DNA of 64,000 nt, taken from the NCBI GenBank assembly GCA_963920525.1, contig OY986440.1, positions 12,240,143-12,304,142 on the forward strand, given 5' to 3'. This document shows, piece after piece, positions 55,733 through 64,000 of this stretch (within the stretch, counting starts at the first letter, position 1; each line of letters starts with the position of its first letter). The stretch comes from Dichetophora obliterata (Eukaryota; Arthropoda; Insecta; Diptera; Sciomyzidae). Under the pieces are notes generated by a model. That model saw only the letters and a program-made list of their open reading frames with translations, made no database searches and was not told the origin of the DNA. The position numbers and the translations under genes are program-made.

Positions 55733-56032
55733 TCTCTGTACAAATTTGTTCCTTCCAACGGATTATTTTTTATTTGGTAGTATTTGCTCTTAATACTGTT
55801 AACGCCGCCATATTACTATGAACCACGCCCACTTCACCGCCCCCTTTTTTAATTCAGATACTTACTTATACCACTAACAATGTTTGCTATACAAAATACT
55901 TTTTTTGTAATATGTATTTACCTAAAGTTTTATATACTTTTTATCTACAGGTAAGGTAGCCATAGATTTTTTTATTACCAAATCCCCCTTTTTCGCCCCA
56001 TTTTACTTTAATTATAATTAATCTGCTTTCAA
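55686..56032 (+). mobile_element. Helitron 5' fragment, plus strand
   Basis: It begins TCTATATATATAAAATGG after an A at 55685, then diverges into Helitron-like sequence with ATGAACCACGCCCACTTCAC. Another Helitron 5' end starts at 56033, so this piece is either a truncated copy or the outer part of a longer element sharing the 3' end at 57112. Confidence 0.6.
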
Positions 56033-57112
56033 TCTATGTATATAAAAATTAATGTCGGTCTGTCTGTTTGTTTGTTTGTGCTTTATAGGAGGCCAAACCC
56101 TTTGACCGATCTTCCTGAAACTTTCACAGCATGTTACTATGACTCTGGAAAGAATAATAGGCTATATGAAGTTTTTATTGGAGAAAGGGGCGTGGCACTG
56201 CCCATATAACCCAAAAATTTAAATCACCATATTTTAGGCATTTTTTGACCTGCGTTGATGTTATTTGGTACATATGGTATTGGCATAATTAGGAATACGT
56301 ACCAGGAGAAAAGTGGGTGGGACCATGCCCCTTTTTAGGAAAATTAAAAATCGCAATATAGTCTTAACTACTGGACCGATCGTCATTAAATTTTCACAAT
56401 AGGATATTCTTACGAATTAATAAATTCTTGACTATATAAAGTTGTAAGTCGACGAAGGGGCGTGGCCTCACCCATATAACCCAAAATTTAAAATCGTCAT
56501 ATCTTGCGTCAACGGCGGCAGTATTTGCTATATATGGTATTGGCATTAATAGAAATACGTACCAAAAGAAAAGTGGGCGGAGCACGCCCCTTTGTTTGCG
56601 ATATATTGGAGGCTGGACCTGATAACCGATCTTAAATTTTCACAGCGTTCAGCTTTAACTCAGGAATACTTATTACATGATAATATTTTTCGGCCATGCA
56701 CACTTCTGTACCTTTTTTTTACACGACGGCTTTACCACAAATTTAAAATACATATAATTTAAAATAGTGGGGTAGCCCCATTCTCTTTCTTCCACCACTG
56801 TCTTCAAACCAGCTGATTTTATAATACGTATTAATTAAAATAGAGAGTAAGGTAACCCCATTCTCATTCTCCCACAACTGACTGCGAAACAGCTGATTGT
56901 GTAATTGCTGCTTTTTGATTGGTCTAAAAATAAAAAGGGGGAGCATGAAGCAAATTACATGCGATTCAGTGCTGAATTCTAATTGGTTTACAACAAAAAA
57001 AGAGGCGAAGCATTGCATTAATTAAATTAAATAAACAAATTTTTGTAAATATATAAATACTTTTAATTTTATTTTATACGAGGGGGTAGCGAAGCACACC
57101 GGGTTCAGCTAG
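56033..57112 (+). mobile_element. Non-autonomous Helitron
   Basis: It starts TCTATGTATATAAAAATTAA after an A at 56032 and ends GGGTTCAGCTAG before a T at 57113. The end region GGTAGCGAAGCACACCGGG is the same as in the Helitron ending at 25352. The 1080-bp body repeats GGGGCGTGGC and GACCGATC phrases in several diverged units (56180-56640). It has no coding frame. Confidence 0.83.
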
Positions 57113-57299
57113 TATAGATATATCAAACGAAAACTTTTTATAAAAGAAAACAAATTTTAACATGAATTTAATTGTGAGCTTTTTAGATCAAGTAAGTTTG
57201 AAGAAGACAACAACAACAAATTCGTTTTTGAATAATTTTTATTTAGAAGATGAAATATTTTAAAATAGTTTTGAAAAATATAAATAAAAAAAGCCAGAA

Positions 57300-57503
57300 T
57301 TTTTCTCTATTACTGTAGAAAAAGGAATTCTACGTCTGTACTTACGATACTATCGAAACTGTGTCTTTTTTTTATTTAAATAGTTTATCATATGTATTTG
57401 GACCTCCTAAGCCCAAATTTAAAAAAACCCGCTCGCAAATGGTTTGGGAGATGAAGTTCTTGACAACTTGAAAAATTACCATTTCAGGATTGTCCAGGAC
57501 GTA
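57300..57503 (+). repeat. AT-rich dispersed repeat, copy C (left of a Tc1 insertion)
   Basis: CTCCTAAGCCCAAATTTAAA, CTCGCAAATGGTTTGGGAG and TTACCATTTCAGG match copy B at 27180-27260. The family sequence resumes at 59145 (TTATCTGTAAATAATTCTCC) beyond the Tc1-like element, in the same order as in copy B. Confidence 0.75.
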
Positions 57504-59142
57504 CACTTAGCGACATTACTAGCGCCGAACTTGATTTCTTGCAATAAAATTTAAATCTAAAACAGTCTTAATTTCAAAGTTTGGGCTCTTAACTCTATCG
57601 TACATAAATATTGCGAGTTTTTGTGAAGATTTTCATTTTCAATTTGAAAGTCAAAGTGATACAAGTGAGAAAATGTCAAAATATCAGATTGGCCGAAGAG
57701 CAAAAAATCAAAATTTACGCATATACGGATAGCAATATTTCAAATAGAGACATTGCAAAGCGTATAAAATGCAATGAGTCATCCGTACGTAATTTTCTGG
57801 CTTTTTATTGTGCGACCGGGAGCAAGGACGGACGGAAGTACTCTGGAAAACCTCGAGTATTAAGTAGCCGGAATTGCGCCTAGTTGAAGCGGTTGTGCAT
57901 CAAAAATCGGTTCGCATCTGCCTCAAAATTGAAGGAGCAGCTTCTAAGCGAATCAGAAAAAAGCTGCTCAACCCGAACAACAATGCAGCGAAGACTGAAT
58001 GACATGGGCCTTGAGTCATACCGACCTACAAAAAAACCTCTTTTGACGGCGAAAATGCGATGTAAAAGGCTGGAATGGTGCAAACAACGTGAGAATTGGT
58101 CAGCTCATGATTGGGAACAAGTCGTGTTTTCCGATGAATTCAGAATAAATTTGATGGGAGCGGATGGTGGCGCCAGCGTGAGGCGCAGCAAAGGTGAAAG
58201 CTACAGCGGAGACTGCATATTGCCAACGGTGAAGCATTCTCCATATTTTACGGTATGGGGAGCCATAACAAAATACGGAGTTGGCTCAATTTTGATGATT
58301 GCGGGGTCAGTGAATGCAGCAGCGTATAAAAAAATAATCAACGAAGGTGTTGTACCCACAATTGAAGGGCTATCACAGCACACGCAGAATGTGATCTGTT
58401 TAGGACGATTCAGCACCTTGTCATCGAGCAGCATATTTTTTTTGCTATAGTTTTATGATTTTCTAAAAATTTTATGTTTTTTTCTTTACAGATAAAAAAA
58501 TTATAAGAATGAATTAGGAATAAATTCACTGGAATGGCCGGCAAACAGTCCTGACTTTAATGCAATTGAAAACGTTTGCTCAGTAATGAAGAGGGAAGTT
58601 CGAGAGAATAAGCCAAAAACCATTGGAGATCTTAAAAAAATCATCGAAGAACTCTGGTTTGATGATATTGGTAAAAAATTACCTACATTCGCTTTACAAT
58701 TCCATGCCAGGTAGACTGAAGGACGTCATAAAGGCAAAAGGAGGCCATATAAACAAATAACTGCACAATTCAACCTGTTTCGCAAGCAATTCAGAGAATC
58801 AAAGCTTTAAGGAACCACTAAATATTAAATAAGTATTAAGTCTTACTATTTATTATAAAATTTTATAACCCATATTCATTTTCCGATTTTTATTTTGGTG
58901 GTTCAAAGATTATGGTATGATGCATAAATTGGCAAAATCACAAGTATTTTTGCTAATTTTGTCCCTTTATTTATAAAATTCATCAAAAGAAGAATATTTA
59001 TCTGTAAAAATATTCTTTATACATGTAATAATAATACAAAAATCATAAACGGATGACACTAACCGTTAATATCGAAATATTGACACTCAATGGCACAATA
59101 TCAAAATTTTTTGTGATGCGGCACTAGTAATATCGCTAAGTG
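57504..59142 (+). mobile_element. Tc1-like element, decayed
   Basis: TA at 57502-57503 and 59143-59144 flanks a 1639-bp element. Its ends match as CACTTAGCGACATTACTAG (left) and CACTTAGCGATATTACTAG (right, reversed). It contains a broken transposase gene. It is inserted into a copy of the AT-rich dispersed repeat; the uninterrupted copy at 27250-27300 shows the empty site. Confidence 0.88.
57611..58740 (+). pseudogene. Tc1-like transposase, frameshifted
   Basis: The N-terminal helix-turn-helix part (RLAEEQKIKIYAYTDSNISN, then NRDIAKRIKCNESSVRNF) is in one frame and ends at a stop at 57881-57883. The next frame (57884 on) has RTTMQRRLNDMGLESYRPTK and the first catalytic Asp in VVFSDEFR (about 58125). 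The second Asp region DDSAPCHRA lies at about 58412 in a shifted frame. The third region, EWPANSPDFNAIEN, lies at about 58530 after another break. Several stops follow near the C terminus. The triad is of the Tc1 type; the element is dead. Confidence 0.83.
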
Positions 59143-59159
59143 TACAAGGATGAATAAGT

Positions 59160-59880
59160 TTATCTGTAAATAATTCTCCCTCAAGTTCTGGATTATATTT
59201 ATTTCTAATAGGATTTCATATATTTTTTTAATTTTGGTTTTATTCCAAATTAGCTGAAACCCGGCGCTTTGCTGCCACGCCCCCGTTGCCAAACTTTCAT
59301 AAAATGCTATCAGTGAACCTGCATGTGTAAATTAAGTTCGAATACTGAATTCCGAGGCTGTGCGGCCTATAACTCCAAAGCTGTTCGATATCTCAAATTG
59401 CAAATTTGGGTTGTATGGGAGGTGCCACGCTCCCTAGTCCAACGCCCATTAAATGTTATCAGTAAAACGGCACGTGTAAATTGTGGTCGAATACCAAATT
59501 CCATGGCTGTGCGAACTATAAATCAAAAGCTATTCGATATCTCAAATTTGGGTTGTATGGGAGGTGCCACGCCCCCTTGTCGAACGCTGTCCGTACTACG
59601 ACTAAAACCTGCGCATGAATGCGAACAACCAATTTGGAAAGTTGCATCGCATTCGGATGAACGGTGTAGAAATGTTTTCAGGACACAAACACACCAATTT
59701 ATTTTTAAAAGCTTGAGGCACCGATGTCCGCGATCCGTTATACAGGTTTACTACACATTATCAGTGGCATTGAATCTTTTAGTAAGCTAACCTGTGTATA
59801 AACTGCGATCCATTATACAGGTTTACCACACAATATCAATGCCTTAAACTTTTAAATATAAATATATTTGAAAAATTCTA
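59160..59880 (+). repeat. Degenerate tandem repeats
   Basis: Two units about 149 bp apart (from 59311 and 59460) share GAATAC, GGCTGTGCG, TATTCGATATCTCAAA and TTGGGTTGTATGGGAGGTGC then CACGC. A second short tandem pair (TTATACAGGTTTAC at about 59740 and 59814) follows. The frame at 59323-59790 is a by-product of these repeats. Confidence 0.7.
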
Positions 59881-60087
59881 AATTTATCTAAGTCCTTAGA
59901 AATTACCAATTAACGTACGCTTATATTATGATGATGAGTAACCAAGAGAGGGGTTCTTCTGCACTTAGAATATACCTACTACATACATTTATGAAAAATG
60001 TCACTTAAATTTATTTTTTCTTTTTAGTTCACGTCTTTTTTAGACAAAAGCTTCTTTTTAAATTTTTTTTTTTACTTTTTTTATGTA

Positions 60088-61698
60088 TAGTGTTGCGCAA
60101 AACAATAGCAAAACACACAAAAATGATTATAGGAATCAAAGCATATATTCATACATCATATATAAAACGAATCATATTCAAATTTGGTTTTATTTTTTTA
60201 TTAAATTTAAAATTTATGTGACTACATTCAATTTGTCTAAGAGCAAAACAAAAGCAACAAAACTTGATGCTCATACAAATGTCAAAAAAAAAAACAGAAG
60301 TTCCAAGAATTATCGGTAAAAGTTCCGTTCCGTGTAAAGCACGTGTTGTTTGTGAGTCATAAACATTAGTTTGGTTTTGTTTTTGCGCTAGTTGTGACAT
60401 TGACTGTTCCATTTATAATGGCACCTCATAAATACTGTGGAGCTCCAAAATTACAAATTATTTCCGAATATAAAAAGAGAAACTCGCAAATATCTAACGC
60501 GAAACAGCTTGATATTAATCGGTCAATAGTTTGCAGATGAATAAAGAAGTATAACATCACAAAAGACGTAACAACGGTACATTAAAGAGGGTGGCCACGG
60601 AAGGCATCGCTGCTTGATGACAGGAACATTTGTGGCGTGTTCAAATTAAATCCATTTGTTACATCTAAAGAGGTTGTTCGGACTCTTGATTTAGATATCC
60701 ATCACGGCACTGTTCGAAGACGAGCCGTTGAGAACGATTTAAGAAGTTACAGATCGGCAAGGAATCCTTTGCTTACAGCTAGAATAAAAAACAGAGTGAG
60801 GTGTTATAATTTAAACAATTCTGTCTGAAATTGTGACAACGAGCTGCAATTTTTTGTTATTTAGACTCAGTCTTGCAAAAGAGCACCTAAATTGGACCGT
60901 TCAAAAATGGAACACCATTTTTTTGCGATGAATCAAAGTTCAACTTGATTAATTCAGATAGGATGTGCACTGTACCGCGCCGCCCAGGTACACGACTTGA
61001 AGCCCGAAATTGCAAAATAAATGTTAAGCACGGAGGCGGTGATATTATGGTCTGGACTTGTTTTTCCTATAATGAAGTTGAACCATTTCAAAAAATCAAT
61101 GGAATTATGGATCGATTTGTATATAAAGACATTTTAGAAAGCAAGATGCGACCACATGCAGAGTGGAATATTCCGCCTCAGTAAAAGTTTCAGCCCAAGC
61201 ACACTTCAAAGCCCATCAAAGACTACATTAGAAGCAATGGGATTCAAGTTCTTGATTGGCGGGCATAATTACAATGACTTGAAACCCATCGAAAATCTTT
61301 TTGGGATTTTGAAGGTAAAAGTTTCTGGTCAAAGGTTTTCCAATAAGACTGCAGTATATGAAGCCCTAAAACTTAATTGGGAACGGATATCTATTACCAA
61401 CATATCTAATTTAATAGAGTCGATGCCGCTCAGATGTTCAGCGGTTATCAAGAATAATGGATCTTACACCAAATATTAATTTTGTTGCTTATGTATTGCT
61501 TTCAGATAAATTGAATGTAGTCACATTAATTTTAAATTTAATAAAAAAAAAACAATACCAAATTTGAATCTTTTTTATATGATGTACGAATATATGCTTT
61601 GGTCCCCATAATAATTTTTGTGTGTCCCCAATATTTAAAAAGATATACGATTTCGTAGCAGCGCACTGATTTCGTTGTTATTATTTTGAGCAATACTG
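60088..61698 (+). mobile_element. Tc1-like element with long inverted ends, decayed
   Basis: TA at 60086-60087 and 61699-61700 flanks 1611 bp. The ends begin TAGTGTTGCGCAAAAC (left) and CAGTATTGCTCAAAAT (right, reversed). They stay similar for about 180-220 bp, through CAAAGCATATATTC, TCAAATTTGGT and GTGACTACATTCAATTT. The right arm has about 45-50 extra nt near its outer end. Long arms occur in some Tc1-like lineages such as Minos. The transposase inside is broken. Confidence 0.86.
60421..61479 (+). pseudogene. Tc1-like transposase, broken
   Basis: It begins MAPHKYCGAPKLQIISEYKK at the ATG at 60421. A stop appears at about 60538 in the helix-turn-helix region, with a further stop and frame changes later. 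Recognisable parts are DLDIHHGTVRRR, LRSYRSARNPLLTARI, FFCDESKFNL (first catalytic Asp, about 60930), GGGDIMVWTCFS and the C-terminal ENLFGILKVKV. The second catalytic Asp region is largely deleted just before QPKHTSKP (about 61190, other frame). The third reads LKPIENLFG. It is dead. Confidence 0.82.
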
Positions 61699-61729
61699 TA
61701 TATAAATACTCTTCAAAGTTTCAAGTTTG

Positions 61730-61950
61730 ACATTTTTCCTGTCAAAGTTTTATACTCTTTTTTTCTCGAAATTTGACACCTTTTGCGAAGGCCCTTTTAC
61801 AAATTTCAAGATTTTTCCAAGATTTATACATATTTCTGATTTCGACATTTTTTTTTCAAGTAATTTTTTTTCAAGAATTTAGAATTTCGATTTTATTTTT
61901 TTAAGATTTTGGTTGTTTCAAGATTTTGACATTCCAAAATCGCACAGTGA
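61730..61950 (+). repeat. AT-rich dispersed repeat fragment
   Basis: TTTCAAGTTTGACATTTTTC, CTCGAAATTTGACACC and T-rich AAGATTTT units match the right part of copy B (27405-27720). Confidence 0.65.
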
Positions 61951-61989
61951 CCTGTCTTCATATAAGCGATGGAAAATATAGATGGAGTG

Positions 61990-62600
61990 CTCCAATGACA
62001 ATGCAGTTTTTTATGCTTAATAATTTTAAGCCAATTAAGAAAAATTTCAAAAATGGTCGAAATCGGTGAGACCCTAGGGGTACCTCCCTTGGACCTATAT
62101 TAATTTTTTACTTGACTTTGTATTCGAAGTGCATACAAAGTTTGGCCGATCTTAACAAAAATTCGTCAGAGGGGTAGCCAAATAGAGTAATAAATGTGTA
62201 CTGAAAAAAGTCAAAATCAGTCAGACCCTAGGGGTACCTCCCTAGGACCTATATTAATTTTTTAATTGACTTTGTATCAGAAGTACAAAGGTTGACCGAT
62301 TTTAACAAAAATTCGCCAGAAGGGTAGTCATATAGAGTTATAGATGTGTTTGAAAATAATCGAAATCGGTTAGACCCTAAGGGTATCTCCGTTGGACCTA
62401 TATTAATTTTTTACTTGATTTTGTATGGAAGAAACATACAAAGGTTGACCGATCTTTACCGATCTTTTGTCAGAATGGTAGTCAAATAAAGTAATAGATG
62501 AGTACTGAAAATGGTCGAAATGGCTCCCTGAAAATGGCTCCCTGAGACCAATATTAATTTTTTGCTTGAGTTTGTATGCACATTTTTCATTTTAAGCATT
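61990..62600 (+). repeat. Tandem repeat, about 150-bp unit, at least three copies
   Basis: GACCCTAGGGGTACCTCC-like phrases start at about 62069, 62223 and 62372, followed each time by TTGGACCTATATTAATTTTT and GACCGATTTTAACAAAAATT. A fourth, decayed unit ends near 62580. Related two-unit sequence lies at 22030-22390. Confidence 0.85.
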
Positions 62601-63479
62601 TAAAAAAAAAAAATACATATTTGTAGGACGAAGTAGGAAAAGTTATTTGAAGTTCTCTACTCTATAGAATCTCTACTCTTCTCTCTATAGAATCTTTACT
62701 ATTAAACTTAAAGGAAACTAGTAAGGAATTATCTTCGACTGAGCCGAAGTTAAAATACCGCAACGGCCGTATTTTAGTTTATTAGAAGTCGTGAATGTTG
62801 TATTATTTTAGTGACATTTCTTTTATAGGGCGCGATTTTATACAAATATTTCACATTTGAAATTCAGAGCCCGTTTTATTTATTGAAGCTTACGTAGACA
62901 ATATCATGTTTAAACATTAAACTTCTTTAAAAGCTTACTTGATCTAAAGCTCGCAATCTAATTCATGTTATAATTTAAAAGATCATTAAACTAATTAATT
63001 AACTATGGCGGAGCACGGATAAATAAGTTTAATTAATGTCAAATTAACTAAATAATCTATTAATTGATCGATTTCGGTCAAAGTCATGTGTAATTGAACA
63101 TTTGGTTGTGAAAATAGCCACCTTTCAGTTGATACACTAGTTTCTGGCGAAGCAAAAATCTCGTTTCATTTCTATGGTTATTTAGACAATCAGATAGCTA
63201 TCAAAAGTTGTGAGCTACCTCGAGTGTACCTTTAGATTCGCAAAACCTTCACACAGGACCTTGTGGGTAAAAATATCATGTTTGGAAGCATACTTTTAGT
63301 TGAAGTCTTTATTTACTTTTACTTTAAGACTAATGTAGTTTTTCTTACAAAAATCAAATAGCGGGAGAGGAAGACATCCTTATTTTTTCCTAAAATTTTT
63401 TTTGGGAGATCTTGACCAGCCTATGCAACTTTTGAGATCTCTTAGAATACAATCTAAATTTTACGATACGCCCTAATGA
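62601..63479. other. AT-rich sequence, no gene seen
   Basis: No coding frame or element end was recognised. A CTCTACT/TATAGAATC short repeat lies at 62656-62700. Confidence 0.35.
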
Positions 63480-64000
63480 TGACGTAACTTTGTATGGGAG
63501 GTGGACAAAATTTTCAGTTATTTTTTAACAAAATTCCAAACATCGAGTGCATAGTTGAGACTTAGACTAATATGCATAATTTGAAGCCATTGAACTAATT
63601 TTTGTGGAATTTATGGTGATTTTACTGATTTCATAAAGTCAGTTTATATGGGAGGTAGCCGTGGTTTTCATTCGATTTTTAAAGTTTCGTTATCAAAGTT
63701 TATATTAAAGGTAGAAGCTTATTTGTAAAATTTGAAGACATTAGATTAATTTTTGTGGAATATAAAGAGAATTTTCCGTTTTGGTAATGTCACTTTGGAT
63801 GGTAGGTAGGTGTGGTTTTTATCAGATGTGGCTTATTTTCGAACTTGATCTCTATTTTTTAATATAAAGCTTATATGTTGAATTTCGTTACGATAGCTCT
63901 AAAATTACGGTCGTAATCGTAATCACAGGCGGAAATGGCTAAATCGACTCAGGAGGTGATGCTGATCAAGAATATGTATACTTTTCTATACCTGCCACTC
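63480..64000 (+). repeat. Degenerate tandem repeat ending in a common fly element tail
   Basis: TATGGGAGGT-like phrases at about 63493, 63648 and 63799 are followed by similar AT-rich text (ATTTTTGTGGAATTTATGG, ATTTTTGTGGAATATAAAG), giving a unit of about 150-158 bp. The end, GACTCAGGAGGTGATGCTG then ATCAAGAATATGTATACTTT, resembles the tail seen in repeats of many flies. It runs off the window edge. Confidence 0.6.

Noticed and set aside
59323..59790. Plus-strand frame of 155 aa
   Set aside because: It is produced by two tandem repeat units, and its protein repeats itself accordingly.

Overview
The window is animal nuclear DNA, most likely from a higher fly (Diptera, Brachycera). It is AT-rich and has spliced genes with GT-AG introns. 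Its mobile elements are of fly-typical kinds: an Osvaldo-like LTR element primed by tRNA-Lys, a CR1-type LINE with a PHD-finger ORF1, an RTE LINE, a mauritiana-type mariner, Tc1-like elements, and Helitrons with the TC...CTAG ends common in flies. Species cannot be named from the sequence alone.

Only one host gene is visible, an ankyrin on the minus strand. Five exons are recognisable, read from right to left: 35582-35806 (start of ZU5), 33692-35511 (rest of ZU5, UPA, death domain), 33401-33634, 28090-29226 (acidic, Ser/Thr-rich tail) and 13234-13720 (Thr-rich end with a stop codon). The first four join in phase. The last junction does not, so at least one small exon between 13721 and 28089 has probably been missed. 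The ankyrin-repeat exons lie beyond the right edge, so the intron upstream of the ZU5 exon is at least 28 kb long. That intron is packed with transposons.

Layout: 1-5040 is the left part of a Ty3/Gypsy (Osvaldo-like) element: partial LTR, primer site, leader, gag and truncated pol. 5040-10430 is a decayed CR1-type LINE on the minus strand. 10406-13233 has no gene I can support. 13234-35806 is the ankyrin 3' half; its introns carry a piggyBac-type MITE, an intact mariner, a Helitron, a fold-back element and AT-rich dispersed repeats. 36487-43920 holds a 5'-truncated LINE split by an RTE element (with a visible 12-bp target duplication), then a LOA/I-like LINE fragment. 44837-49140 is a near-complete two-ORF LINE. 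49141-50444 is an intact DD37D Tc1/mariner-superfamily element. 50590-55100 is a run of MITEs, fold-back elements and an unusual array of short hairpins. 55500-57112 holds Helitrons, two of them head to head. 57504-59142 and 60088-61698 are two dead Tc1-like elements. The rest is degenerate tandem repeats.

Apart from the ankyrin, everything coding here is transposon-derived. Two transposases (23298-24335 and 49254-50282) have uninterrupted frames with all catalytic residues. The LTR element shows an in-frame -1 slippery heptamer between gag and pol. No non-transposon gene system was found. The least explained structure is the hairpin array at 54029-54498.
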